From contig JANXTU010000241.1 in NCBI GenBank assembly GCA_025352235.1, forward strand, positions 1-38,215: a stretch of DNA of 38,215 nt, read 5' to 3'. This document shows positions 1 through 11,085 of this stretch, piece by piece (within the stretch, counting starts at the first letter, position 1; every line of letters begins with the position of its first letter). The notes under the pieces are model-generated. The model did no database searches. It saw only the letters and a list, made by a program, of their open reading frames with translations, and was not told the DNA's origin. This DNA comes from Fimbriiglobus sp. GTDB taxonomy: Bacteria; Planctomycetota; Planctomycetia; Gemmatales; Gemmataceae. The position numbers and the translations under genes were made by a program.

Positions 1-503
1 CGGATTTTGTCGCTGCTGCGCAAGAAGACTTTGCTCCGCCGTTTGGCGAGTTTGGCGAAGTGGTGCGACTTGTCGAGCCGCTGCAACCAGCGGTAGGCGG
101 TGTCGGCCAGCCACGTGGTGATCGGATAACGCTCGATGAATTGATCGAATTGATGACCGTGCAGAAAGAGCACTTTCTGACCGTCCGATTCGACGACAAT
201 TTCATCGACGACCGTCACGCCGACGAGGTGCGAAACGATCTCGGCCGAGCCGTCGTGGTTGCCGCAGACCCAAATGACTTCGATGTCGTCCGACAATTTG
301 CGGATCGTCGAGAGGACCTTCCAATGCGATTTCTTCAGGCGGCGGAAGTCGATGGAATCGAAAACGTCGCCGTTCAAAATGAGCCGCTTCGTCCGGAGGC
401 GTTTGTCGTCGATCGATTCGAGGAAATCGACAAGGGCTTTCGCTTGGCAATTGTCGCTGCCGAGGTGAATGTCGGAAAGGATCACCGCATCCGGGATGGT
501 CAT
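1..503 (-). CDS. Metallophosphoesterase (UDP-2,3-diacylglucosamine hydrolase-like), C-terminus runs off the window
   Basis: Reverse-strand translation MTIPDAVILSDIHLGSDNCQAKALVDFLES...LILNGDVFDSIDF...VIWVCGNHDGSAE...VLFLHGHQFDQFIERYP has the calcineurin-like metallophosphoesterase motifs DxH, GDxxD, GNHD and GH. Absent from the ORF track because it has no stop inside the window. Confidence 0.9.
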   Translation of the reverse strand, partial: MTIPDAVILSDIHLGSDNCQAKALVDFLESIDDKRLRTKRLILNGDVFDSIDFRRLKKSHWKVLSTIRKLSDDIEVIWVCGNHDGSAEIVSHLVGVTVVDEIVVESDGQKVLFLHGHQFDQFIERYPITTWLADTAYRWLQRLDKSHHFAKLAKRRSKVFLRSSDKI

Positions 504-667
504 CGATTCGGCTCCTCGTTCGCCCGATCCGTTCCCCGGTCATCGTAGAGAATCGGCGAGCCCCCATCGTGTGGACTCCATGAAGATCGCATTCTCGCTC
601 GGCATTGGAAGAACTCGGTCCGCACCCGGTATCTTAGCGGGGTCATACCACCGGAGTCGCCGCGGCC

Positions 668-1990
668 ATGCGCATCGTGAGTATCACCGCCGGGGCGGCC
701 GGGATGTTCTGCGGCAGTTGCATGCGCGATAACACCCTCGCCACGGCCCTAATCGATATGGGGCACGACGCACTACTCGTGCCGACCTATACCCCGATCA
801 CGACCGACGAACCCGATGCCAGCGCGGGCGGGCGGGTCTTCTTCGGCGGGGTGAACGTCTTCTTGGAGCAATGGAAGGTCACCTCGTGGGCCTTCCGCCG
901 AACACCGCGATTCGTCGATGCGCTCTTCAACAACCGCCGCCTTTTGAAATGGGTCGGTCGCTTCGCCGGGAGCGCTGACTATTCGAAACTCGGTGGGATT
1001 ACGGCGTCGATGCTGCGCGGGCTGAATGGCAACCAACGCAAAGAAGTCGGCAAACTCACCGATTGGCTCAACGGGGAAATCCGCCCGGACATCGTGCTGA
1101 TGTCGAATGCGCTCCTCAGCGGGATCGTGCCGGAATTGCACTGGCGGTTGAAGGTGCCGATCCTGACGACTTTGCAAGGGGACGATATTTTCTTGGACGA
1201 ACTCCCCGAGGCGGATCGTCGATGCTGCATCGACTTGATCCGGGCCAACGACCGATTCATTGCCGGCTACATCTGCACGAGCGCGGCATTCGCCGACCAC
1301 ATGGCTGGGTATTTGGGACTGGACCGAGCCAAGATGCACGTCGTTTATCCGGGCATCCAGACAAAGCCATACAGTGGATCAGCGGCGCGGCCCTCGGAGC
1401 GCCCGCCGACCATCGGGTACTTCGCGCGACTGGCGCCGGAGAAAGGCTTCCACAACTTGATCGACGCATTCATCGAATTGCGAAAACATCCGACTCCTAA
1501 AGGAGTTCGGCACGCCAAGCTCAAGTTCGCCGGTTGGCTCGGGGTGAAGAATCAACCGTACGTCCACGCGCAACTCGCCAAGATCTCAGCGGCGGGATTG
1601 AGTGACGATGTCGAATGGGTGCAATGTCCCGACCTCGTCACCAAGGCCGAGTTTTTCCGGGGGATCGACGTGCTGTGCGTGCCGACGGTTTACCGAGAAT
1701 CGAAGGGGCTGTATGTGCTCGAAGCCTGGGCTAACGGCGTGCCGGTGGTGCAACCGGCGCACGGTTCATTCCCAGAACTGATTGCGCGCACCGGCGGCGG
1801 TATCCTCGTGCCGCCCAACGATACGCCCGCCTTGGCCACGGCACTCGCGGACTTACTCGCCGACCCCGTCCGGCGGGACGCTTTGGGCCGGGCCGGGTAC
1901 GATGGAATCAAAGCCGCGCACCAAGCGCACCACATGGCGGAGGCGACCCTCGCCGTGTTGAACCGATACGTTGCGGGGCCGCGACCATGA
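668..1990 (+). CDS. Glycosyltransferase family 4 (GT-B fold)
   Basis: 440-aa ORF; GT4-type C-terminal region GYFARLAPEKGFHNLIDAFIELRK...DVLCVPTVYRESKGLYVLEAWANGVPVVQPAHGSFPELIARTGGGILVPPND. Confidence 0.88.
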   Translation: MRIVSITAGAAGMFCGSCMRDNTLATALIDMGHDALLVPTYTPITTDEPDASAGGRVFFGGVNVFLEQWKVTSWAFRRTPRFVDALFNNRRLLKWVGRFAGSADYSKLGGITASMLRGLNGNQRKEVGKLTDWLNGEIRPDIVLMSNALLSGIVPELHWRLKVPILTTLQGDDIFLDELPEADRRCCIDLIRANDRFIAGYICTSAAFADHMAGYLGLDRAKMHVVYPGIQTKPYSGSAARPSERPPTIGYFARLAPEKGFHNLIDAFIELRKHPTPKGVRHAKLKFAGWLGVKNQPYVHAQLAKISAAGLSDDVEWVQCPDLVTKAEFFRGIDVLCVPTVYRESKGLYVLEAWANGVPVVQPAHGSFPELIARTGGGILVPPNDTPALATALADLLADPVRRDALGRAGYDGIKAAHQAHHMAEATLAVLNRYVAGPRP

Positions 1991-2397
1991 CACCATTCGT
2001 CCACTCGCGCCGGGTCGAGTTCGGTGAGACCGACATGGCCGGGATCGTCCACTTCTCAAACTACTTCCGCTACATGGAAGCGGCTGAGAGCGCATTCCTT
2101 CGGGCGCGGGGATTGACCGTGAGTTGGGATGTCGCCGGTGTGCATTACGGCTTTCCGCGCGTCTCCGCGGCCTGCGATTTCACCCGGCCGTTGAGATTCG
2201 AAGATTCGGTCGACATCACCGTGATCCTCGAAAAACTCGGGACGAAATCGGTGCAGTACCGCTACGAGTTTCGTCGCGACGGCGCCGACATCGCCATCGG
2301 CCGCACCGCCGCCGTGCTCTGCCGGTCGATCCGCGGCGGCCCGTTCGAATCGATCCCGATCCCCGACGACATCCGCGCGAAATTGGAATCCCCATGA
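1987..2397 (+). CDS. Acyl-CoA thioesterase, hot-dog fold (4-hydroxybenzoyl-CoA thioesterase/YbgC type)
   Basis: 136-aa ORF with VEFGETDMAGIVHFSNYFRYMEAAESAFLRARG, typical of the family; overlaps the upstream stop by 4 bp. Confidence 0.88.
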   Translation: MTPFVHSRRVEFGETDMAGIVHFSNYFRYMEAAESAFLRARGLTVSWDVAGVHYGFPRVSAACDFTRPLRFEDSVDITVILEKLGTKSVQYRYEFRRDGADIAIGRTAAVLCRSIRGGPFESIPIPDDIRAKLESP

Positions 2398-3062
2398 GCC
2401 TGCAAATCCGCGATGTCCGCAAAGAGTACCCGACCCGATCCGGGTCGTTGAAAGTGCTCGACGGCGTTAGCCTCTCGCTGGAACGCGGCGACGCCGTGGC
2501 CATCATGGGGCCGTCGGGATCCGGCAAGAGCACGCTGCTGCACATTTTGGGCACGCTCGATTTCCCGACTGCCGGCAGCGTGCAGCTCGACGGCGTGGCC
2601 CCGTTCGAATTGAACGAGCGCGACCTCGCGGCGTTTCGCAACCGGCGCATCGGTTTCGTCTTCCAAGATCACCATTTGCTACCGCAATGCAGCGTGCTCG
2701 AAAACGTACTGATTCCGACGCTCGTCAATCCAGAAGCGAACAAACCCGAGTTGTTGAAGACGGCCAAGGAACTCCTCGACCGCGTCGGGCTGTCGGGCCG
2801 TATCGAGCACCGACCGGCCGAATTGTCCGGCGGCGAACGGCAGCGCGTCGCCGTGGCCCGGGCTTTGATTCAAAAACCGGCGTTGATTCTCGCCGACGAA
2901 CCGACGGGCAACCTCGACCGCGCGAGCGCCGCCGTCGTCGGGAAGTTGCTGGTCGAATTGAACAGTCGCGAGAATTCGATTCTGGTGGTGGTCACACACA
3001 GCCAAGATCTGGCGGGGCTGTTCCCGAAGCGACTCGAAATGGGCGACGGACGACTTCTGTAA
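2394..3062 (+). CDS. ABC transporter ATP-binding protein, LolD/MacB type
   Basis: MSLQIRDVRKEYPTRSG...GPSGSGKSTLLHILGTLD...LSGGERQRVAVARALIQKPALILADEPTGNLD; ATG overlaps the preceding stop (ATGA). The ORF-track start at 2124 is over-extended. Confidence 0.93.
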   Translation: MSLQIRDVRKEYPTRSGSLKVLDGVSLSLERGDAVAIMGPSGSGKSTLLHILGTLDFPTAGSVQLDGVAPFELNERDLAAFRNRRIGFVFQDHHLLPQCSVLENVLIPTLVNPEANKPELLKTAKELLDRVGLSGRIEHRPAELSGGERQRVAVARALIQKPALILADEPTGNLDRASAAVVGKLLVELNSRENSILVVVTHSQDLAGLFPKRLEMGDGRLL

Positions 3063-3121
3063 GCACTGAGATTCAGGACCCGGATCCGCAAACGCTCTCG
3101 TGTATTCAACCTGGAACTCCG

Positions 3122-6100
3122 ATGGTCCTCCGCAATCTCCGTTACTACTGGGCTTCGAACATCCCGGTTCTATTGGGCGTGATGCTCGGCGCGACCGTCC
3201 TCACGGGGGCGCTGTTCGTCGGCGACTCTTTGCGTGGCAGTCTGCGCGCCCGTTCCGACCGGCAGTTGAACGGCGTCGGCTCGGCCTTCCTCGGCTCGCG
3301 GATGATCCGGCAGCAAACCGCGGAGCGAATCCCGGATTCGACACCGGCGTTGCTGCTCACGGGCTCTGCCGCGGCCGGCAACGACAAACGCTTGGGCCGC
3401 GTGACGATCCTCGGAATGCGAGAGGACGACCGGGCGAAGTTCGACCTGCCGGGCGGAGTCGCGGTTTCGGTGACTGTCGCCGAGCGACTCGGCGTCAAGC
3501 CGGGCGATACGATCGAACTCGGTTTGCAGAGGATGTCGAAAGTCCCGCGTTCCTCGCTGCTCGGTCAGCGCGATGTCGCGAGTTTGACGCGGGCCACGAA
3601 GTTCAAGATCGACGCGGTGCTGCCCGCGGATCACCCGATGAACGACTTCAACCTGACGCCCAATCCACTGCCGCCGCTCAACGTATACATCCCGCTGAAG
3701 GACCTGCAGAAGCCGTTGGAACTGCCCGAAAGAATCAACGCGATGCTGACGCCGCGCGGCGATACCGCCGCGCTCGATGCGGAATTCCGCGCCGCGCTCG
3801 ACATCGCAGACTGGGGGCTGCGGGTTGAAGTCGCCCCGCATCGCAACGCTTACGTCGTCGTCGAGTCGGAGCAGTTGATCCTCGATGAACCCACCGCGCT
3901 CGCGATCGAAAAAGCGGCAACCGCCATCGGCGCCCGCTCGGAGCGGACGTTGACCTACATGGCCAACGGCATTTACCCCGGCGACAAACGGATCCCCAAC
4001 AAAGACGTGGGCGACCCGAAAAACATGATGGCCTACTCGGTCGTCGCCGCGCTCGACACGAGTGCACCCACACCATTCGGCCCCTTCCCCGGCGGCATCG
4101 AGAACCTCGGCGATGGAATCCTCCTCGTCGACTGGCCCGATGCCCCGATGAAGAATTTGAAGCTCGGCGAGACGATTTCGGTCGCCTACTTTCAGCCCGA
4201 GATGGAAGCCGAGGCGGTGGAGACTTGGCATACCTTTCCTTTCAAAGGCTACGTTCGCCTGGCCGGGGCCGCGGACGATCCGAACCTCACGCCCCCCTTC
4301 CCCGGCATCACGGACAAACCCAAAATCCGCGGCAAAAAAGGGGAGCAGTGGGAAGCCCCGTTCGAGATCAATTACCAACGCATCGGCGCCCGCGACGACG
4401 ACTACTGGGAGCGCCACCGCGCCACCCCGAAGGCGTACATTTCCCCGGAGATGGGCCGCAAACTGTTCGGCAGCCGCTTCGGTACGACGACCTCGATCCG
4501 CGTCGCCTCGGCGCCGGGCCAGACGCCGCAAGAAACCGCGGCGCTCTTGCGTGTCGAACTCGTGAAGCAGCTCGATCCGGTGACGGCCGGGTTCCACTTC
4601 GAACCGACGCGCAAGCGCATGCTGCAAGCGAGCCGGGGCGGCACCGACTTCGACGCGATGCTGCTCGCCTTCAGCGGCTTGTTGATCTTGGCCGCCCTGT
4701 TACTCGTCGGCTTGCTCGCGCGGTTGGCCGTCGGCGGGCGGGCGAAAGAAATCGGCTTGCTCCTCGCCACCGGTTACACCCCGCGGAATGTGTTACGCCT
4801 CTTGCTGTGGGAAGGCATGGCCGTGGCGCTCGTCGGCACGCTTTTCGGAACGGCGCTCGCTTGGGCCTACGCGCGCGGGATGCTGGCGGTGCTCGCGGGG
4901 CTTTGGCCCGACGCCGGAGTGGGTTCGTATTTGAAAGTCCACGCCGATCCGCTGAGTGCGGTCATCGGATTTGTCGCGACGATGCTCATCACCGGGATCA
5001 CCATCCGGTTCAGCCTGCGTGGGCTCATCCGGCAACCGGTCACGGCGCTCTTGCGCGGGGAATCCAACCCGCCCAATGTCGGGCTCACCGCGATCCACAT
5101 GCGGCGGTCGAGCCTGATCTTCGGGTTGACCATCTTCGCCGGCGTCGGGCTTGTCTTCGGCGGGGCCGGGGCGGCGAACGCCGACGAGCGCGCCGGCTCG
5201 TTCTTCGGCGGCGGGCTTTTTCTAATGATCGCCGGGCTGCTCGGCTTCCGCTTCTGGTTGCACCGGACGCCCGCGCCGCACGGTGCGCTCACGCTGTTCG
5301 GTTTCGGTTTGCGGAATGCCACCTGCGCGGCCGGGCGGAGCTTGCTGACGGCGGCGTTGCTCGCGCTCGCGACCTTCTTGCTCGTGGCCGTCGAGAGCTT
5401 CCGCAAAAAGCCGGATGCCGAGTTCCAACTGCCGAAGGGCGGCAGCGGCGGCTACCGATTGATCGCGGAAACGGACGTGCCGATTTTCCAGCGCTTCGAC
5501 CGCGAACCGGGCCGGGGCGATCTGCTCGATCAGTTGCAAAAAAGCTACGGTGGCAGCTCCAATGACCCGAGGTTGGCCGCCGCGAAATCCGAACTCGAGT
5601 CGCTCGGGGTCCAGCCCGTCCGCCTCCGCGGCGGCGACGACGCGAGCTGCCTCAACCTTTACCAAGCCGGCAAGCCGCGCATCCTCGGGGTCTCCGGGGA
5701 ATTCGTGGCGCAGGGGCGGTTCGCCTTCGCCATGACCACGGCGAAGAGCGACGCTGCGAAAGCAAACCCGTGGCTATTGTTGAACGAAGAACAAGCCGAC
5801 GGTGCCATCCCGGTGATCGCGGAGCAAAACACCGTTCTTTGGCAGCTGAAGACTTTCATCGGCGGTACGACGACGATCCCCGATGAAAACGGGAACGAGG
5901 TCAAGCTCCGCATCGTCGGCACGCTGCAAGACAGCCTTTTCCCGCGCGAACTTTTGATGAGCGATGCGAACTTCCGCAAGCTCTACCCGCGTGAGGAAGG
6001 CTACCGCTACTTCCTCGTCGAAGCGTCTCCCGAGGGGGCCGACAAGGTCGCGGCACTACTCGAAACGGGTCTGCAATCGAACGGGATGCAAACGATGCGC

Positions 6101-6517
6101 AGCGAAGATCTGGTCGCCGCGCAACAGGCGGTCATCGGGGCCTACCTCAGCACGTTCCAACTCCTCGGCGGGCTGGCGCTGCTGCTGGGAATGTTCGGGT
6201 TCGGCATCGTGATTCTGCGGAATGCGAGCGAACGCACCGGCGAATACGCCATCCTGCGCGCCGCAGGTTACCGCACGGCCACTTTGCAGAAACTGGTGTT
6301 GATCGAGAGCGGGCTCGTCTTGTCCGTCGGTGTCGGCGTCGGGTTGCTGGCCGCGGTGATCGCGGTGATCCCGAATGCCGCGCTCGGTGGCCAAGTGGCG
6401 ACCGGGCGGCTGGGGATCATGCTCGGCGGGATCGTTTTGGTCGGTGTCGCCGTAGCCTACCGGGCGACCGCTCGGATCGCCCGGTTGCCAGTCATCGCTT
6501 CGCTGCGTCGGGAATGA
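3122..6517 (+). CDS. Large ABC transporter permease, FtsX/MacB-like with two FtsX-type regions
   Basis: MVLRNLRYYWASNIPVLLGVMLGATVLTGALFVGDSLRGSL N-terminal TM segment, long periplasmic region, and FtsX-like TM blocks in the middle and at the C-terminus; directly downstream of the LolD-like ATPase. Start trimmed from the ORF-track start at 2687. Confidence 0.88.
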   Translation: MVLRNLRYYWASNIPVLLGVMLGATVLTGALFVGDSLRGSLRARSDRQLNGVGSAFLGSRMIRQQTAERIPDSTPALLLTGSAAAGNDKRLGRVTILGMREDDRAKFDLPGGVAVSVTVAERLGVKPGDTIELGLQRMSKVPRSSLLGQRDVASLTRATKFKIDAVLPADHPMNDFNLTPNPLPPLNVYIPLKDLQKPLELPERINAMLTPRGDTAALDAEFRAALDIADWGLRVEVAPHRNAYVVVESEQLILDEPTALAIEKAATAIGARSERTLTYMANGIYPGDKRIPNKDVGDPKNMMAYSVVAALDTSAPTPFGPFPGGIENLGDGILLVDWPDAPMKNLKLGETISVAYFQPEMEAEAVETWHTFPFKGYVRLAGAADDPNLTPPFPGITDKPKIRGKKGEQWEAPFEINYQRIGARDDDYWERHRATPKAYISPEMGRKLFGSRFGTTTSIRVASAPGQTPQETAALLRVELVKQLDPVTAGFHFEPTRKRMLQASRGGTDFDAMLLAFSGLLILAALLLVGLLARLAVGGRAKEIGLLLATGYTPRNVLRLLLWEGMAVALVGTLFGTALAWAYARGMLAVLAGLWPDAGVGSYLKVHADPLSAVIGFVATMLITGITIRFSLRGLIRQPVTALLRGESNPPNVGLTAIHMRRSSLIFGLTIFAGVGLVFGGAGAANADERAGSFFGGGLFLMIAGLLGFRFWLHRTPAPHGALTLFGFGLRNATCAAGRSLLTAALLALATFLLVAVESFRKKPDAEFQLPKGGSGGYRLIAETDVPIFQRFDREPGRGDLLDQLQKSYGGSSNDPRLAAAKSELESLGVQPVRLRGGDDASCLNLYQAGKPRILGVSGEFVAQGRFAFAMTTAKSDAAKANPWLLLNEEQADGAIPVIAEQNTVLWQLKTFIGGTTTIPDENGNEVKLRIVGTLQDSLFPRELLMSDANFRKLYPREEGYRYFLVEASPEGADKVAALLETGLQSNGMQTMRSEDLVAAQQAVIGAYLSTFQLLGGLALLLGMFGFGIVILRNASERTGEYAILRAAGYRTATLQKLVLIESGLVLSVGVGVGLLAAVIAVIPNAALGGQVATGRLGIMLGGIVLVGVAVAYRATARIARLPVIASLRRE

Positions 6518-6532
6518 CGCCTGTTCGGCGAA

Positions 6533-8138
6533 TTACTTCTTTTTCAACTGATCGAAAGTCGCAAAGAACTTCACGGCCGAGCCTTTGAGGACGATCTTCA
6601 CGTTCAATTCATCACCGCCGGTGACGGTGAGTTTGAGCGTGTCGCGCCCGGCCGGGCCGGTTTTGCCGAAGACGCTTTCGACGGCGGCCGCGTACTTGTC
6701 CGGTGCCAGTTCTGTTTGCGTCGCGTGGCCGAATTGCGTCGCCGAGATTTCCAGCGCCAGCATGGGCAACTTCTTCGGCTTCGCTTCGAGATAGGCCTTC
6801 ATCAGCTTCGGTTCGTCTTCGATCCCGATCGCGACGAGGTCGTCCGAGGTTGCGATCCAAATCGTTTCGGTGCCGAAAGGGTCTTTCAACTTCAGGTTCG
6901 TGAATTCCCCTTTGTGCAAATTGCGACCGGCGGCTTTATCCTCGTCGAACTTCACGCTGGCTTCGCCGCCCATCAAGAAGGGAGCGAACTCCTTGATGGT
7001 CTTCTCGAAAGCGTCGCCTTTGTCCGCTTTCACCGCCGCATGGAGGCGGAGTCCGTCCCCCTTTGCATTCTTGGCGACGAACAGGCCGAGTTGCAGATCG
7101 TCGCTTTTGACGGTCGGCGACACGGCATCGACCATCTTCGTGGCGAAGGGCTTCGCGTCGTCGTTGGCTCCGGCGAGGGCGTCGTCGAACAGGACGTCGA
7201 TGAGTTTGCCGAGTTTCTCGTGCGTACCGCTCGGGAGTTTGGCGATGAGGGACAGTGAGGCCAAAGGATTCTTTCCGACCGAGAACCCCGCGGCCAGACT
7301 CTCGCGATCGGCCCACGATTTCAGGTTCGCCGCGAATGTCGACTTCGCCTTGGCGGTCATCCGGATGTTGGCCGAGATCGCGTCGGTTTTCGGATCGGCG
7401 TCGAGGGTGATTCCGAATTTCTCGCCGTCGTTCAAAATCGTTTGGACCATCCCGACGCCGACGTCGATGAGGCCGCGGCGGGCTTGCTTCTGCAATTCGC
7501 TGCCGCCGAAGTCTTTGGTCCTCTCCGCGAGTTGCAGTTCGATTTGCCCGAGCATCACTTTCTTTACGTCGGCCGGGAAGCGATCCCAATAGATGTCGGC
7601 CGCGAGCACCTGTTTCAGTGGGGCTTTGAAGAAGTCCTTGGGCGGGATGATCGAATCCGGGTCGATGCTTTTGACGTTGCGGATCGTGGCGTAGGCGTAG
7701 CCGTGGAGGAACCGGAAATAGACCGCGCCGAGGGGCAGTTGCGGAATCTCGATGCTGTAGATGTCGCCTCGACCCTTCTTCGCGTCGACGTTCAATGTAT
7801 TTTTGAGCAACGCGACGAACGCGACTTCGTCCTTGACGGGCACCATGACGACGACGGCGCTGTCGGCGATGTTCTCCGAAATGCGGACGTACCCACCGAT
7901 GAGCTTGCCGGTGTCGATTCCTTCGAGTCCCGTGTCGCCGGCGCCGAGCTTTGTGATCATTGCCGCGAATTGCTGGCCCGCTTCGGGTTGAAGTAAAGTC
8001 GCCCCGGCGTACTCGACGATGCCGGCGAGGTCGCCGATGGCCTTCACACGGATTTCCACGGCGGGGGCCACCGGCTCGGCGGCGGGGGCGAACAGCGGGA
8101 ACCAAGCGAGAGCCAGCAAGGCGAACGGTCGTTTCATC
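6533..8138 (-). CDS. Secreted protein of unknown function
   Basis: MKRPFALLALAWFPLFAPAAEPVAPAVEIRVKAIGDLAGIVEYAG...; clear signal peptide; about 535 aa; ends FFATFDQLKKK. ORF-track start (8596) is over-extended into argH. Confidence 0.75.
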
Positions 8139-8257
8139 GGGAACCTCCGGGGTGCGGGATCGATTCGGGAAACATACCCGCCGGGGGCCGCGCGGGTGTC
8201 ACGCTTTTGACGGTTCCGTAAAACACGCGTTCGATCAGGAAGCGGCGGGGCCGAACG

Positions 8258-9634
8258 ATGAGTCAGAAGACGTGGGGCGGGCGATTCACCGGCGGCACCG
8301 ATCGGCGCGTCGAGGAATTCACCGAGTCGATCGGCGTCGACCGCCGGCTCTACCGGCACGACATCGTCGCCAGCCAAGCGCACGCGGCCATGCTCGCCGA
8401 AGTCGGGTTGATCTCGGTCGCCGAAGCCGCGCAGATCGGCGAGGCGCTGGACGCCATCGGGACGGAGATCGAAGCCGGGACGATGCCCTACTCCATCGCG
8501 CTCGAAGACATCCACACCCACATCGAACAGGCGCTGATCGCCCGCCTCGGCGACATCGGGCGCAAATTGCACACGGGGCGCAGCCGCAACGACCAAGTCG
8601 TGACGGACGTGCGGCTTTGGGTCCGCGAAGCGATCGACCGCACCGACGAATTACTGGCCGACTTGCAACGGGCGTTCGTCGGCTCGGCCGGGCGCGACGA
8701 GGGGGTCATTCTGCCGGGTTACACCCATTTGCAGCGGGCGCAACCGGTACTCGCGGCCCACTATTACTTGGCCTACGTCGAGAAATTCCAGCGGGATCGC
8801 GAGCGCTTGACCGACTGCCGGAAGCGGGCGAATGTACTGTCCTTGGGGGCCGCGGCGCTCGCGGGGAGTTCGCTGCCCATCGACCGCGAGAGCGTCCGGG
8901 CGAAGCTCGGGTTCGATTCCGTCGCCCGCAACAGCCTGGATGTTTCGAGCGACCGCGACTTCCTCGTCGAGTTCGTGTTCGACCTGTCGATGATCGCGAT
9001 CCACCTCAGCGGTTGGGCCGAGGAGTGGGCCATTTGGTCGACGACGGAGTTCAACTTCCTCGAACTCCCCGATGCGTTCTGCACGGGCAGCAGCATCATG
9101 CCGCACAAGAAAAACCCGGACGTGCTCGAACTGACGCGCGGCAAAACCGGCCGCGTGATCGGGGCGTTGCAGCAGTTGCTCGTGCTCTTGAAGGGTCTGC
9201 CGCTGGCGTACAACCGCGACCTCCAAGAGGACAAGGCCGCGCTGTTCGACGCCTTCGACACTGTTGAGGGCTGCTTGCTCGTCGCAGCGCCCCTGGTGGC
9301 GCAAACGAAACTGCGCCGAGACGTCCTCGCCGCGCGGATCGAAGACGGCTTTTTAGATGCGACGACACTCATGGAATCGCTGATTTCTCGCGGGGTGCCG
9401 ATGCGCACGGCGCACGAGGCGGTGGGGGTGTTGGTGAAAAAAGCCGAAGGGGCCCGGGGGCGATTGGCCGATCTGCCGGTCGCCGATTTCGAGGCCGTGG
9501 CCCCCGGCGCTGGCGCGGCGGTGCGGGGATCGCTGGGCGTCGCCAATGCCATCGCCGCCTTCCGCAGCTATGGTTCTACGGCCCCAGTGGAAGTGGCCGC
9601 GCAGTTGGCCGCGTGGCGGGAGCGCTTGGCCTGA
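8258..9634 (+). CDS. argH: Argininosuccinate lyase
   Basis: [36 protein letters not shown]...[17 protein letters not shown]...[11 protein letters not shown]...[24 protein letters not shown] fumarase/ASL superfamily signature. Confidence 0.97.
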   Translation: MSQKTWGGRFTGGTDRRVEEFTESIGVDRRLYRHDIVASQAHAAMLAEVGLISVAEAAQIGEALDAIGTEIEAGTMPYSIALEDIHTHIEQALIARLGDIGRKLHTGRSRNDQVVTDVRLWVREAIDRTDELLADLQRAFVGSAGRDEGVILPGYTHLQRAQPVLAAHYYLAYVEKFQRDRERLTDCRKRANVLSLGAAALAGSSLPIDRESVRAKLGFDSVARNSLDVSSDRDFLVEFVFDLSMIAIHLSGWAEEWAIWSTTEFNFLELPDAFCTGSSIMPHKKNPDVLELTRGKTGRVIGALQQLLVLLKGLPLAYNRDLQEDKAALFDAFDTVEGCLLVAAPLVAQTKLRRDVLAARIEDGFLDATTLMESLISRGVPMRTAHEAVGVLVKKAEGARGRLADLPVADFEAVAPGAGAAVRGSLGVANAIAAFRSYGSTAPVEVAAQLAAWRERLA

Positions 9635-9635
9635 C

Positions 9636-11015
9636 ATGGAACTGTTCCGATTCGAAAATGCGACCGTCGAGCGCGCGCACGCGGGTCCGGTTTTGCGCGG
9701 GTTGAATTGGGTCGGCACGACGGGACAAACGTGGGCCATCGTCGGCCCGACCGGCAGCGGCAAAACGACGCTTCTGGAAACGCTCGCCGGGCGACACCGC
9801 GTTGTCAGCGGTACGCGCACGATCCCCGAATCGACCGCGTTTGTCGGCTTCCGCGAAGACTCCCGGCTCTTTTCGCCGTCGAACTTTTACTACCAACAGC
9901 GCTTCGAGTTCAACGAGCCGGACGACTGCCCGACCGCCCGCGAATTTTTGAGTGCGAGCATCCCCGGTTCGATCGACGCCGTCGTGGAGCAGTTCCGTCT
10001 CGCCGAGTTACTCGAGTTGAAATTGTTGAAGTTGTCGAACGGGCAACAACGTCGATTGCGGATCGCTAAGGGGTTGCTGAAGAAGCCGACGCTGCTACTG
10101 CTCGACGATCCATTTTCGGGGCTCGACACCGCGACGCGGGCGGAATTGAACGAGCACTTGCGCCGGCTGGGTGACAGCGGCTTGACAGTGGTGTTCACCT
10201 GCCGGGACGACGCGGTGCCCGACTGGGTGGCGAACGTGTTCCGTATCGCGGCGCCGGCTACGATTCGGTTCGAACCGAATCGTAGCGACTCGACGCATGT
10301 CCCACTGCAATTATCCCCGTCGGAACCCATCATCGAAATGGCGAACGTCACCGTCCGCAACGGCGGCCGGACCATCTTGGATCAAGTGAACTGGTGCGTG
10401 AATCGAGGCGAGCGCTGGGCGATCCTCGGGCCGAACGGCTCGGGGAAAACGACGCTGCTCAGCCTGCTATGCGGCGATCACCCCCAAGCGTTCGCCAACG
10501 ACATTCGACTATTCGGCACACGCCGCGGCGGCGGAGAAACCATCTGGGAGGTCAAGAAACGCATCGGCCTCGTCTCCCCGGAAATGCACCAGTATTTCCC
10601 CCGGATGCTGACCGCACGCGAGGCGGTCGCATCGGGTTTCTGCGACCGTTTCTCCCCCGAAGTACAGACTGCGGATCAAAGCCGACGAGTCGACAAGTTG
10701 ATGACGCAATTCCATTTGGAACCCGAAGCATCGCGGCGGTGGTGGCAGCTCTCCACCGGCACGCAGCGGCTGTTGCTATTCCTGCGGGCCGTCATTAAAG
10801 GACCGGAATTGCTGATTCTCGACGAACCGTTCCAAGCTTTGGATGCGCCGACGGTTCAGCGGGTCCACGACTGGCTGAAGTCGGAACTTTCGACGGAGCA
10901 GACTTTGTTGATCGTCGTCCACGACCCGACCGAACTCCCCGCCGCGATGACGCACGCCCTGCGTTTGAACGAGGGCCGAGTCGCGGGGGCCAACTTTCTT
11001 CCGCACTTCCCGTAG
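9636..11015 (+). CDS. Tandem ABC ATPase, ModF/PhrA-like
   Basis: Two ABC cassettes: GPTGSGKTT/LSNGQQRRLRIAKGLL/LLLLDDPFSGLD and GPNGSGKTT/LSTGTQRLLLFLRAVI/LLILDEPFQALD. ATG two bases after the argH stop. Confidence 0.85.
   Translation: MELFRFENATVERAHAGPVLRGLNWVGTTGQTWAIVGPTGSGKTTLLETLAGRHRVVSGTRTIPESTAFVGFREDSRLFSPSNFYYQQRFEFNEPDDCPTAREFLSASIPGSIDAVVEQFRLAELLELKLLKLSNGQQRRLRIAKGLLKKPTLLLLDDPFSGLDTATRAELNEHLRRLGDSGLTVVFTCRDDAVPDWVANVFRIAAPATIRFEPNRSDSTHVPLQLSPSEPIIEMANVTVRNGGRTILDQVNWCVNRGERWAILGPNGSGKTTLLSLLCGDHPQAFANDIRLFGTRRGGGETIWEVKKRIGLVSPEMHQYFPRMLTAREAVASGFCDRFSPEVQTADQSRRVDKLMTQFHLEPEASRRWWQLSTGTQRLLLFLRAVIKGPELLILDEPFQALDAPTVQRVHDWLKSELSTEQTLLIVVHDPTELPAAMTHALRLNEGRVAGANFLPHFP
10257..10286. 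repeat. Perfect 30-bp palindrome inside the linker of the tandem ABC ATPase
   Basis: GCTACGATTCGGTTC|GAACCGAATCGTAGC; the two 15-bp arms are exact reverse complements. Confidence 0.95.
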
Positions 11016-11085
11016 CCAAACGGCCCTGCGGGTGCTAATTTGCTAGTTCTCGGATATTTAGCGCCGTGTGGAAGAGGGTTTGTCA

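Noticed and set aside
60-548. 162-aa + strand ORF
   Set aside because: Antisense to the partial metallophosphoesterase, which has clear motifs on the minus strand.
3170-4627. 485-aa minus-strand ORF
   Set aside because: Antisense shadow of the FtsX-like permease; Arg/His/Gly-rich composition typical of high-GC shadow frames and no domain motif.
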